DNA from: Oscillospiraceae bacterium
GTDB lineage: Bacteria; Bacillota; Clostridia; Oscillospirales; Oscillospiraceae
Length of the DNA: 60,417 nucleotides
Reading direction: 5' to 3'
Assembly (NCBI GenBank): GCA_024691985.1
Contig: JAILNC010000085.1
Coordinates: 1-60,417 of the forward strand
Part shown: piece by piece, positions 42,538 to 50,106 of the stretch
How the letters are laid out: each line of letters starts with the position of its first letter
Position numbering within the stretch: position 1 is the stretch's first letter
Program-made: the position numbers and the translations under genes
Notes under the pieces: model-generated
Told to the model about the DNA's origin: nothing
The model's database searches: none
What the model saw: only the letters and a program-made list of their open reading frames with translations

Positions 42538-42558
42538 GTTGTGGTGTTATACTACAAC
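42538..42558 (-). promoter_or_regulatory. LysR-type operator overlapping the TAXI-TRAP promoter
   Basis: GTTGTGGTGTTATACTACAAC is a 21-bp imperfect palindrome with a T-N11-A core, as LysR proteins bind. The minus-strand -10 (TATAAC) lies inside it and no good -35 is present, the pattern of a promoter needing an activator. It lies about 80 bp from the operon start and 190 bp from the lysR start. The remainder of the 285-bp gap is AT-rich without further clear elements. Confidence 0.55.
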
Positions 42559-42745
42559 CAAAAGTTGATTTTGGCAAGCCCCTATTTGTATTTTTGCGAT
42601 TTTGACGGATTCTCTCTCCTTCGCTGCCCGGTTTTTATGAAAAAGCGATAAAGAAAGCCGTCCATTCGCGCATACACCATTGTATTATTCATTTTCTTCC
42701 ATCCCCGTCACAGTTCGCGCACGCATTGCCAGGAGGCCGGTAAAC

Positions 42746-43705
42746 ATGGATTTCGCACTCTTAAAAAGCTTCATCGCGGTGGCCGAGGAGAAGAGCTTCT
42801 CCTCCGCGGCCAAGAACCTTTTCATCTCCCAGCAGACGCTGTCCAAGCAGATCGCCAAGCTCGAGGAGGATCTCGGCACGACGCTGTTCATCCGCAGCCG
42901 CCCGCTCGCCCTGACGCCGGACGGCGGACATCTGCTGCCGATCGCCAAGGAGATCCTGCAGCTCAAGCAGCAGTTCGAGGAGAGCTCGAGCCGCAGTTTT
43001 TCGGGCGCGCACTACATCCATCTGGGCATCGAGCACACCATTGCCCGCGCGATATTGCCGCGGGTGCTGCCCGCCTTCCTGCGCGAGCACCCCGACACCT
43101 TCCTCAAGCTGAGCGAGGAGTCGCCCGATGTGATGCAGAAGTCCATCTCCTACGACGGGGTGGATCTGGTGATCGGCTCGCTCGGCAGCGTGCCGGAGAA
43201 GTTCGAGGCCATCCCCCTATGCAAGAAGGAGCAGCTGCTGGTGGTGCCGAAGGAGCTGATGGCCGCGCTCGCGGGCGATCGCCTGCGCGAGCTGCGGGAA
43301 CGCTTCTCCGTCAGCGCCGACCTGAGCTTTTTCGAGAAGGCCCCCTTCATTAAAATACCGCGCCAGTCCTCGGGCGGACGGGCGCTGAACAGCTATCTGA
43401 AATATTACGATATCAACCCCCGCTTCGTGTGCGAGCTGACGAACATCGAGAACGCCTTCCAGCTCGCCAACGCGGGTCTCGGCGTGTTCATTTACGCCCG
43501 TGTGTTCTGGGACATGCTCTCCCCGGAGCTGCAGCAGGACTATCTGAAGAACATCTACATCTTCCCCCTGCCCTACCTGCCCGACATCGAGGACGTCTGC
43601 GCCTATTACAACCGCGAGGTCGGCCTGCACGGCATGACGCAGGAGCTCTTCGAGGCCGTCCGCGCCTTCTTCGAGGAGTACAAACGCGGCGGCCAGATCA
43701 ATTAG
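42746..43705 (+). CDS. LysR-family transcriptional regulator
   Basis: 319 residues from the ATG at 42746 behind AGGAGG. Residues 1-60 are the LysR helix-turn-helix (FALLKSFIAVAEEKSFSSAAKNLFISQQTLSKQI), followed by a linker helix and an effector-binding domain with HLGIEHTIARAILPRVLPAFL. Divergent from the TAXI-TRAP operon, so the likely target is that operon and the ligand may be its substrate. Confidence 0.92.
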   Translation: MDFALLKSFIAVAEEKSFSSAAKNLFISQQTLSKQIAKLEEDLGTTLFIRSRPLALTPDGGHLLPIAKEILQLKQQFEESSSRSFSGAHYIHLGIEHTIARAILPRVLPAFLREHPDTFLKLSEESPDVMQKSISYDGVDLVIGSLGSVPEKFEAIPLCKKEQLLVVPKELMAALAGDRLRELRERFSVSADLSFFEKAPFIKIPRQSSGGRALNSYLKYYDINPRFVCELTNIENAFQLANAGLGVFIYARVFWDMLSPELQQDYLKNIYIFPLPYLPDIEDVCAYYNREVGLHGMTQELFEAVRAFFEEYKRGGQIN

Positions 43706-43754
43706 CGTCCCGGCGGCCGCCGTGGACGGCAGCGGATGATACGATAATAAACAG

Positions 43755-43783
43755 TAGACATCTCATCGGATCCGTGATAGAAT
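43755..43783 (+). promoter_or_regulatory. sigma-A promoter of the glutaredoxin-like gene
   Basis: TAGACA (43755-43760), 17 bp, TAGAAT (43778-43783), 48 bp before the start. Confidence 0.6.
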
Positions 43784-43831
43784 AACCGCGGTCATTGTAC
43801 CGGCCCAAAATTCTGTTTTAAGGGGAAGAAC

Positions 43832-44089
43832 ATGAAAGTCACCATGTACGGCATCCGTTCCTGCCATGACTGCGTCGACGCGGAGAAGCTGCTCAACGAA
43901 AAGCACATCCCCTTCGAGTATCTCGACTTCGCCGAGAACCCGGTCTGGCTCAAGGACTTCCTTCAGCTGCGCGACAAGAGCCCGTTCTTCGCCTTCGTAC
44001 GCGACAACGGCTATATCGGCATCCCCTATTTTGAGCTGGAGGACGGCACGAAGACCTTCGACGTCAACGAGGTCGCCGCGAAATTCTGA
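43832..44089 (+). CDS. glutaredoxin-like thiol protein
   Basis: 85 residues with a thioredoxin fold of glutaredoxin size. The active-site pair is SCHDC near residues 10-14 and the cis-Pro is in IGIPYFELEDG near 63. It likely reduces disulfides or reduces and delivers thiol/selenol groups. It neighbours the double-cubane/YedF region, but is transcribed alone. Confidence 0.85.
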   Translation: MKVTMYGIRSCHDCVDAEKLLNEKHIPFEYLDFAENPVWLKDFLQLRDKSPFFAFVRDNGYIGIPYFELEDGTKTFDVNEVAAKF

Positions 44090-44101
44090 TCGTTCCCGGA
44101 T

Positions 44102-44137
44102 GCAAAACGTCCCCGCCGTACGGCGGGGACGTTTTGC
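44102..44137. terminator. perfect bidirectional terminator
   Basis: GCAAAACGTCCCCGCCG and CGGCGGGGACGTTTTGC form a 17-bp stem. Serves the glutaredoxin-like gene and the convergent DUF3343 gene. Confidence 0.92.
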
Positions 44138-44138
44138 G

Positions 44139-44408
44139 TTAACAGTATTTGTCCCGGCGGGGTTTGATCTGTCCGGCCAGCGAACGGATGGCGAAATGCT
44201 CCGCATGATTCTCCTCGATACAGGCGCGGGCGGCGGCGATGTCCTCCTCCTCGACCAGCAGGGAGATCCCGCAGCTCAGCTCCCCCTGAATGGAGCGCGG
44301 CGTCGGCGCGATGCGGTTCGGGATGCCGTGTCTGTCCAGCAGATCGTGCAGGGCCAGCCCCTGCTCATAGTTGGCAAAGAGGATATACCAGCGTACGATA
44401 TCAGCCAT
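44139..44408 (-). CDS. DUF3343 protein (Se/S carrier-like), copy 1
   Basis: 89 residues, starting at ATG 44408. WYILFANYEQGLALHDLLDRHGI and LSCGISLLV with a conserved Cys match DUF3343, a family described as putative selenium/sulfur carriers because it accompanies YedF and SelD. The start overlaps the end of the upstream double-cubane gene by 8 bp, so the two are coupled. Confidence 0.85.
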   Translation of the reverse strand: MADIVRWYILFANYEQGLALHDLLDRHGIPNRIAPTPRSIQGELSCGISLLVEEEDIAAARACIEENHAEHFAIRSLAGQIKPRRDKYC

Positions 44409-45675
44409 TGAGCATCTCGACAAAGGCGCCGATGCGGGTGCGCAGCTGCTCGGCGTCGGTGTCGGCGTAGTCGGTCTCAAGGCTCAGCACGGGCACGCCG
44501 GCCTCCTTGAGCGCACGGGTGACGGAGTATTTCTCCGTGTCGTACAGGCAGCAGAACTTGAGGTTGCAGTCGATGACGCCGTCGACCTTGTACTCCCTGA
44601 CCAGACGCAGGATGTCGTCGATGCGGCCGGTGTTCGGGGTAAAGCAGGCGCAGTTGGTCTTCATGTAGCGCTCGGACAGGGCCATGTACATCTCGTCCAG
44701 CGTGGTCTTGCTCTCGTCGACCAGATTCTCGAAGTAGCGGGTGCCGGTGCACATCTCCTCGCAGACGACGGCGGCGCCGCTGGTCTCGATGATGTTGTGC
44801 AGCTTCCAGTTGGGAACGGCCAGCGGCGTGCCGGTGACCAGGATGCGCTTGGTGCCCGCGGGGACGACGGAGACGCCGTCTTTGATGCGCTGCTCGAGCT
44901 CGTCGGCCAGGCGGTTGCACATCTGGGCGCAGCGGACGGGATCGTCGAAGAAGGCGATCTGCGTCATCAGCAGCACGTCGCGCCCGGAGATGGGCAGGCA
45001 TTCGCTCTTGCGGCAGTCGTAGACGCGCTGCAGCGCCCTGCGCTTTTCGTTGTGGATGCGGATGGATTCGGCCAGCTTCTCGGGCGTGATGGCGTTGCCG
45101 GTGAACTCCTCGACCTTCTTCGCAAACTCGACGATCTCTTCCTTCCAGCGGAGGATATCCTTCTCGCGCTTCATCTGGGGCACGTCCATGACGTACATGG
45201 GCACGTCCTCGCCCAGGATCTCGTAGGCCTTCTTTTTGCCGTCGCAGGTGGTCTCGCCCACGTACATGTCGGCGATGCGGAAGAAGGGGCAGGTGCGGCC
45301 GAGACGGGCGCCGACGCTGGCCTTGATCAGCGGGCAGGTGCTCTTGGGCAGGACCTTCTCGCCGTCGGGGACCCAGAACTGGGAGCCGCCGCACAGGCCG
45401 GTCACGATGCCGTCAGCCGCGACGATGACCTCATCGGGAACGTAGACGCAGAAGGTGCCGAAGACCTTGCGGCCCGCCTTCTGGGCCTCGATCAGCTCGG
45501 CGGGGCGGATGCCGTGGACCTCGGAGATGACCAGATCCCAGAAATCCATGGCCTTGGGGCGGTTGCTCTGCGAGAGGAAGACGTCGCCGACGGCGGTGGG
45601 AAGCACCTGGCACAGCAGATCGTGGTTTTCAAGATCCATTCCCAGATCCTGCCACATTTTGACGTAGTCGGACAT
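44401..45675 (-). CDS. double-cubane cluster protein (2-hydroxyacyl-CoA dehydratase family), copy 1
   Basis: 424 residues. CPLIKASVGARLGRTCPFFRIAD and VGETTCDGKKKAYE near 140-150 carry Cys ligands in the HgdB/DCCP layout, and KFCCLYDTEKY near 380 holds the C-terminal pair. Double-cubane cluster proteins are low-potential reductases, or relatives of acyl-CoA dehydratases, reduced by an ATP-driven activase; the single activase in the window is at 46958. It pairs with a DUF3343 gene downstream. Promoter and structured leader lie upstream. A true hydroxyacyl-CoA dehydratase would need a second subunit, which is absent. Confidence 0.85.
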   Translation of the reverse strand: MSDYVKMWQDLGMDLENHDLLCQVLPTAVGDVFLSQSNRPKAMDFWDLVISEVHGIRPAELIEAQKAGRKVFGTFCVYVPDEVIVAADGIVTGLCGGSQFWVPDGEKVLPKSTCPLIKASVGARLGRTCPFFRIADMYVGETTCDGKKKAYEILGEDVPMYVMDVPQMKREKDILRWKEEIVEFAKKVEEFTGNAITPEKLAESIRIHNEKRRALQRVYDCRKSECLPISGRDVLLMTQIAFFDDPVRCAQMCNRLADELEQRIKDGVSVVPAGTKRILVTGTPLAVPNWKLHNIIETSGAAVVCEEMCTGTRYFENLVDESKTTLDEMYMALSERYMKTNCACFTPNTGRIDDILRLVREYKVDGVIDCNLKFCCLYDTEKYSVTRALKEAGVPVLSLETDYADTDAEQLRTRIGAFVEMLNG

Positions 45676-45718
45676 AGATTGCTCTCCTTTTATTCATTAA
45701 ATTCTTGTGTTTTTCCGC

Positions 45719-45798
45719 CGCGAAGGCAGCCACTTCGCGCCGGGAAACGCAGTCGGACGGCGGTCAGCCTCCGCCGTCAGGGGGAACAAGCCTGCCTT
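45719..45798 (-). ncRNA. structured 5' leader with alternative pairings (candidate cis-regulator)
   Basis: The leader of about 120 nt before the double-cubane gene can form an outer helix AAGGCAG (45798-45792) with CTGCCTT (45729-45723) enclosing a perfect 8-bp hairpin GACGGCGG/CCGCCGTC. An alternative 7-bp hairpin CGCGAAG/CTTCGCG (45739-45733 with 45725-45719) shares bases with the outer helix, so the two exclude each other. This resembles a switch, but I recognise no known riboswitch class. Confidence 0.35.
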
Positions 45799-45799
45799 T

Positions 45800-45828
45800 A
45801 TCTTAATCGCGGTGATCGGCCTTGTCAA
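45800..45828 (-). promoter_or_regulatory. sigma-A promoter of double-cubane gene copy 1
   Basis: TTGACA (45828-45823), 17 bp, TAAGAT (45805-45800) on the minus strand. Confidence 0.72.
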
Positions 45829-45939
45829 GTCAAACAGGCGCCCCGCCCGGACAGGCGGAGCGCCCGGCCCGTCTTCTCTGTCCGGCGTTCGGAGGACGGC
45901 GCGGCGGGGCAGGATTTGAAACGTTTCCCGCTCTCCCGG

Positions 45940-46038
45940 TTGACAGATCGCCCTTATTTGCCGTATACTGTAACCGCGATTTTGCGCGATTTGCACAATC
46001 GTTGAACTTTTGTCAACTCCGCTTTTCAAAATTATAAT
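45940..46038 (+). promoter_or_regulatory. tandem promoters of the yedF operon
   Basis: P1: TTGACA (45940-45945), 18 bp, TATACT (45964-45969). P2: TTGTCA (46010-46015), 17 bp, TATAAT (46033-46038). A palindrome GTTGAACTTTTGTCAAC (46001-46017) overlaps the P2 -35 box and may be an operator. Leader lengths are about 115 and 45 nt. The rest of the 415-bp divergent gap holds the leader and promoter of the opposite gene. Confidence 0.6.
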
Positions 46039-46090
46039 TTATTCATTTGTCACGCGCACAATATTCAAACGAAAAAAGGGAGGAAGCATC

Positions 46091-46705
46091 ATGCTTACAG
46101 TCAACGCCATGGGCGACAAGTGCCCGATCCCCGTCGTCAAAACGAAGAAGGCCATCGACGCCCTCACGGGCGACGAGACCGTGGAGGTCCTCGTGGACAA
46201 CGAGACCGCCGTCGAGAACGTTACCAAGGCCGGCAAGGCCATGGGCTACGCCGCCGAGAACGAGCAGCTCGGCGAGGGCGCGTACAGGGTCGTCATCCAT
46301 GTGGTCAAAGGCGCGGTCGCTCCCGCCCCCGCGGAGGACGCGGCCGAGGTTCCCTGCTGCTGCGGCAGGAAGAAGGTCGTCGTCTCCGTCGGCTCGAACA
46401 AGATGGGCGAGGGCAGCGAGGAGCTTGGCGGGATCCTCATCAAGTCCTTCTTCTTCGCACTCACCCAGCTCGACGAGCTGCCCGCGACGATCATTTTCTA
46501 CAACAGCGGCGTCAATCTGAGCTGTGAGGGCTCCCCGGTGCTGGAGGATCTGAAGAACCTGGCCGCGCAGGGCGTGGACATCATCAGCTGCGGCACCTGC
46601 CTGAACTACTACGGTCTCAAGGAAAAGCTCGCCGTGGGCGAGGTCTCCAACATGTACGACATCGTGGAGCGCCAGCGCGCCGCGGATCTTGTCATCAAGC
46701 CCTGA
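46091..46705 (+). CDS. yedF: selenium metabolism protein YedF
   Basis: 204 residues from the ATG at 46091 behind GGGAGG. Residues 1-75 are a TusA/SirA-like fold with the active Cys in MGDKCPIPVVKTKKAI. A CCCG stretch near 97 is followed by a DsrE-like domain (SVGSNKMGEGSEELGGILIK) with CEGSPVLEDL and SCGTCLNYYGLKEKL near 175. The two-domain, about 200-residue form is the one linked to selenium use. It probably carries S or Se as a persulfide or perselenide. First gene of a five-gene rightward operon. Confidence 0.92.
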   Translation: MLTVNAMGDKCPIPVVKTKKAIDALTGDETVEVLVDNETAVENVTKAGKAMGYAAENEQLGEGAYRVVIHVVKGAVAPAPAEDAAEVPCCCGRKKVVVSVGSNKMGEGSEELGGILIKSFFFALTQLDELPATIIFYNSGVNLSCEGSPVLEDLKNLAAQGVDIISCGTCLNYYGLKEKLAVGEVSNMYDIVERQRAADLVIKP

Positions 46706-46941
46706 TGCGCGCCAAAGCACCCGCGCTGATCATTTCCTTCGCCAACGTCACGGAGGCGCTGGCGGTGGAGCGCTTTTGTCAGGAGGCCTCCCTGCCCGGG
46801 CGCATCATCCCCGTCCCGCGCGAAGTCACGGCAGGCTGCGGGCTCGCCTGGAAGGCCGCGCCCGAGGACCGGGAGGCTCTGATCGGCGCCCTCGACGGGG
46901 CGGGTCTGACTTACGAGGGCGTCTGCATCGTCAACATTTGA
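46705..46941 (+). CDS. DUF3343 protein (Se/S carrier-like), copy 2
   Basis: 78 residues, translationally coupled to yedF (TGATG). LIISFANVTEALAVERFCQE and TAGCGLAWKA with a Cys match DUF3343. Shorter than copy 1 at 44139. Position between yedF and the activase supports a role in moving S or Se within this module. Confidence 0.85.
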   Translation: MRAKAPALIISFANVTEALAVERFCQEASLPGRIIPVPREVTAGCGLAWKAAPEDREALIGALDGAGLTYEGVCIVNI

Positions 46942-46957
46942 TTCGGAGGGATTACGC

Positions 46958-47731
46958 TTGCGCTACGCGATCGGAATCGACATCGGCTCGACCTGCGCGA
47001 AGACCGTCGTGATGGACGAGACGGGCGGGATCGTCCGCCGCATGCTGCAGCCCACGGGCTGGAGCAGCGTAGACACCGCGGAGGCCATCCGCGCCGAGCT
47101 CTTCCGCGAAGGCGTCTCCATGGAAGACTCCCGCTGTGTCGCCACGGGCTACGGGCGCGTTTCCGTCCCCTATGCGGACAGGTGCGTCACGGAGATCACC
47201 TGCCACGGCCGCGGGGCCTGCCGTATCTTCGGCACGGACGAGCTGCTGATCATCGACATCGGCGGGCAGGACACCAAGCTCATCGCCGTTGAGGACGGCA
47301 TGGTCAAGGACTTCGTGATGAACGACAAGTGCTCGGCGGGCACCGGGCGCTTTCTGGAGATCATGGCCAACACGCTCTCCCTGCGCCCCGCGGAGCTGTG
47401 CGAGCTCGCCGCCGGCGGCGGCAGCACCTCCATCAGCTCCATGTGCACGGTCTTTGCCGAGTCCGAGGTCATCAGTCTGATCGGCCGCGGCGAGAAGCGC
47501 GAGAACATCGCCTTCGCGGTGGTGGATTCCATCGTGAAAAAGGTGGTCTCCCAGGCCAGCCGCATCCAGTCCGATGCAAAGACGGTCTGCCTCACCGGCG
47601 GGCTGTGCGAGTTCGATTACCTGCTGCAGACCCTGTCGCAGCAGCTCGGCAGACGGGTGGTCTCCGGACCGGACGCCCGCTATGCCGGGGCCATCGGCGC
47701 GGCGCTGGCCGCGCGGAAGCTGCTCAGCTGA
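46958..47731 (+). CDS. ATP-dependent activase of 2-hydroxyacyl-CoA dehydratase family (YjiL-like)
   Basis: 257 residues, starting at TTG 46958 8 bp after CGGAGGG. ASKHA ATPase fold: AIGIDIGSTCAKTVV at the N-terminus, DIGGQDTKLIAVE near 103, and the cluster-binding helix region NDKCSAGTGRFLEIMA near 124, with a second Cys near SSMCTVFAES in 160. A dimer holds one [4Fe-4S] cluster between subunits and uses ATP to push one electron into its partner. Partners here are the double-cubane proteins at 47744 and probably 44401. Confidence 0.93.
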   Translation: MRYAIGIDIGSTCAKTVVMDETGGIVRRMLQPTGWSSVDTAEAIRAELFREGVSMEDSRCVATGYGRVSVPYADRCVTEITCHGRGACRIFGTDELLIIDIGGQDTKLIAVEDGMVKDFVMNDKCSAGTGRFLEIMANTLSLRPAELCELAAGGGSTSISSMCTVFAESEVISLIGRGEKRENIAFAVVDSIVKKVVSQASRIQSDAKTVCLTGGLCEFDYLLQTLSQQLGRRVVSGPDARYAGAIGAALAARKLLS

Positions 47732-47743
47732 GGAGGACAAAGC

Positions 47744-48889
47744 ATGTACGATCTTCCCGAACAATTCTCCGCCTTCGGCGAGGCCCGGCAGAAGGGCTTT
47801 CTCACCGTCAAATCCGTCAAGGAGGCGGGCGGCATGGTGGCGGGCGTCTTCTGCACCTTTACGCCGCTGGAGATCCTGGACGCGGCGGGCTTTCTGCCGG
47901 TGAGCCTCTGCGGCATGAGCGACGAGGTCATCCCCGCGGCGGAGGCCCATCTGCCGCGCAACCTCTGCCCGCTCATCAAATCCAGCTACGGCTTTGCCGT
48001 AAGCCAGAAATGCCCCTATACCTACTTCGCCGATCTCATCGTGGGCGAGACCACCTGCGACGGCAAGAAGAAGATGTACGAGCTGCTGGGAAAACTCAAA
48101 CGCACCTATATCCTGCATCTGCCCCAGGGCGAGGATCCGAACGCGCTGGAGAGCTGGACGAAGGAGCTGCGCCGCTTCATCGCTTATCTGGAGGATACCT
48201 TCTCCCTGCGCATCACGGACGAAGCCCTGCGCGAGGCCGCGCACATGCGCAACCGCGAGCGCCAAAAGCGCATGCGCCTCATGGAGCTGATGAAGCTCGA
48301 CCCGCCTCCGATGCGGGGCGAGCAGCTGGCCTCCGTGCTCGACGGCGCCGGCTTCCTCTTCGAGGCGGCGAGCCGCGAAGCAAAGCTCGACTCGCTGGCC
48401 GAAGAGGTCAGCACGCAGTACGTCGCAGGCGAACGTCCCGTCTCTGCCTCGGACAAGCGCATCCTCGTCACCGGCTGTCCGATCGGCGGCGTGCTGAAAA
48501 AGGCCGTCGGCCTGATCGAGCGCAGCGGCGGCACGGCGGTCTGCTTTGAAAACTGCAGCGGCATCAAGGCCGCCTGGCAGATGGTGGACGCGGACGCACC
48601 GGACATCGTGCGGGCCATCGCCGCGCGCTATCTGGAGATCGGCTGCGCCGTCATGACGCCGAACGCAAAGCGCTTCGCCCTGCTGGAGCGTCTGGTCGAC
48701 GAGTACAGGATCGACGGCGTCGTGGAGGTCGAGCTGCAGTTCTGTACGCCCTATCTCATCGAGGCCCATCCCGTGCGCGAGTGGGCGCGCGGGCGCGAGC
48801 TGCCCTATCTGGGGCTCGAGACCGACTACTCGCAGAGCGACGCCGGACAGCTCTCCACCCGGCTGGAGGCATTCTTAGAGAGGTTATAA
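47744..48889 (+). CDS. double-cubane cluster protein (2-hydroxyacyl-CoA dehydratase family), copy 2
   Basis: 381 residues. NLCPLIKSSYGFAVSQKCPYTYFAD and VGETTCDGKKKMYELLG near 105 and the C-terminal QFCTPYLIE near 335 give the Cys ligands. It is directly 12 bp after the activase gene, the arrangement of the yjiL-yjiM pair. Shares the same core with copy 1 (44401) but is about 40 residues shorter at the N-terminus. It is predicted to be an activase-driven low-potential reductase; the substrate is unknown. Confidence 0.88.
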   Translation: MYDLPEQFSAFGEARQKGFLTVKSVKEAGGMVAGVFCTFTPLEILDAAGFLPVSLCGMSDEVIPAAEAHLPRNLCPLIKSSYGFAVSQKCPYTYFADLIVGETTCDGKKKMYELLGKLKRTYILHLPQGEDPNALESWTKELRRFIAYLEDTFSLRITDEALREAAHMRNRERQKRMRLMELMKLDPPPMRGEQLASVLDGAGFLFEAASREAKLDSLAEEVSTQYVAGERPVSASDKRILVTGCPIGGVLKKAVGLIERSGGTAVCFENCSGIKAAWQMVDADAPDIVRAIAARYLEIGCAVMTPNAKRFALLERLVDEYRIDGVVEVELQFCTPYLIEAHPVREWARGRELPYLGLETDYSQSDAGQLSTRLEAFLERL

Positions 48890-48892
48890 GCC

Positions 48893-50035
48893 ATGATCTA
48901 TCTGGACAACGCCGCCACCACGATGAAAAAGCCCCCGCAGGTAGCCCAGGCCGTCGTGCGCGCCATGAACAGCATGGGCAACGCCTCGCGCGGGGCGCAC
49001 AGGGAGGCGCTGACGGCCTCCCGCGTCGTATATGACACGCGCGTCAAGCTCGCGCAGCTCTTTAACTGCAGGCGGCCCGACCATGTGGTCTTCACCTGCA
49101 ATTCCACCGAGGCGCTGAACATCGCGATCGCGGGGGCCCTGGACCCCGGCGATCATGTGGTGACCACCGTTCTGGAGCACAACAGCGTCCTGCGCCCGCT
49201 CTACCGCCACGAGGCGGAGCGCGGCGGCGCGCTCGGCTTTGTCCGCTGCGACGCGCTCGGCAGGCCGATCTACGAGGATTTCGAAGCCCTCATCACGCCG
49301 CGCACCCGCGCCATCGTCTGCACCCATGCCTCGAACCTCACCGGCAACATCGTGGATCTCAGGCGTGTAAGCCGGATCGCAAAGGCCCACGGCCTGCTGC
49401 TGATCGTCGACGCCTCCCAGACCGCGGGCGCCGTCCCCATCGACATGGAGGAGCTGGGCGTCGACGTGCTCTGCTTTACCGGGCACAAGGGTCTGATGGG
49501 TCCGCAGGGCACGGGCGGTCTCTGCATCCGCGAGGGCGTGGAGCTGCGTCCGTGGAAGGTGGGCGGCTCGGGCGTACAGTCCTACAGCCGCACCCAGCCG
49601 GCGGAATACCCGACGCGCCTCGAGGCCGGGACGCTGAACTCCCACGGCATCGCCGGGCTCTCCGCCGCGCTGGACTATATCCGCGAGACCGGGCTCGACC
49701 GCATCGCCGCCGGGGAGTCCTCGCTGATGCGCAGGCTGTACGAGGGCGTGCGGGACATCCCCGGCGTCACGGTCTACGGCGACTTCACAGCCGCGGAGCG
49801 CACAGCCATCGTCGCGCTGAATCTCGACGGATACGACTCCGCCGCCGTCGCGGACGAGCTCTCCGAGCGCTATGACATCGCGGTGCGTCCGGGCGCGCAC
49901 TGCGCGCCGCTGCTGCACAAGGCGCTGGGGACGGATCTGCTCGGCGGCGCGGTGCGCTTCAGCATCTCCTGCTTCAACACCGAGGAGGAGATCGACGCCG
50001 CCGTCCGCGCCGTCCGCGAGCTCGCGGAAGAATAG
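48893..50035 (+). CDS. cysteine desulfurase-like class V aminotransferase
   Basis: 380 residues, PLP-dependent. IYLDNAATTMKKP at the N-terminus, LEHNSVLRPLYR near 98, the Schiff-base Lys in CFTGHKGLMGPQGTGG near 204, and the mobile-loop Cys in RPGAHCAPLLHK near 340. It belongs to the clade found beside YedF and SelD rather than IscS/SufS. Likely supplies S or Se from cysteine or selenocysteine to YedF/DUF3343. Start is 3 bp after the previous stop; last gene of the operon. selD itself is not in the window. Confidence 0.9.
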   Translation: MIYLDNAATTMKKPPQVAQAVVRAMNSMGNASRGAHREALTASRVVYDTRVKLAQLFNCRRPDHVVFTCNSTEALNIAIAGALDPGDHVVTTVLEHNSVLRPLYRHEAERGGALGFVRCDALGRPIYEDFEALITPRTRAIVCTHASNLTGNIVDLRRVSRIAKAHGLLLIVDASQTAGAVPIDMEELGVDVLCFTGHKGLMGPQGTGGLCIREGVELRPWKVGGSGVQSYSRTQPAEYPTRLEAGTLNSHGIAGLSAALDYIRETGLDRIAAGESSLMRRLYEGVRDIPGVTVYGDFTAAERTAIVALNLDGYDSAAVADELSERYDIAVRPGAHCAPLLHKALGTDLLGGAVRFSISCFNTEEEIDAAVRAVRELAEE

Positions 50036-50049
50036 CTTCGCCCGGGCTG

Positions 50050-50100
50050 AAAAAAGCAAGGCGGAACACGCAAATTTTGCGTGTTCCGCCTTGCTTTTTT
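50050..50100. terminator. long perfect bidirectional terminator
   Basis: AAAAAAGCAAGGCGGAACACG and its exact complement around a short AT loop, followed by T-runs. Serves the yedF operon and the convergent GTPase genes. Confidence 0.93.
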
Positions 50101-50106
50101 ATTTTT

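Noticed and set aside
45719-45798. Assignment of the leader to a known riboswitch (fluoride, Moco, SAM, THF)
   Set aside because: None of the conserved cores of these classes could be recognised. Only the alternative stems are supported.
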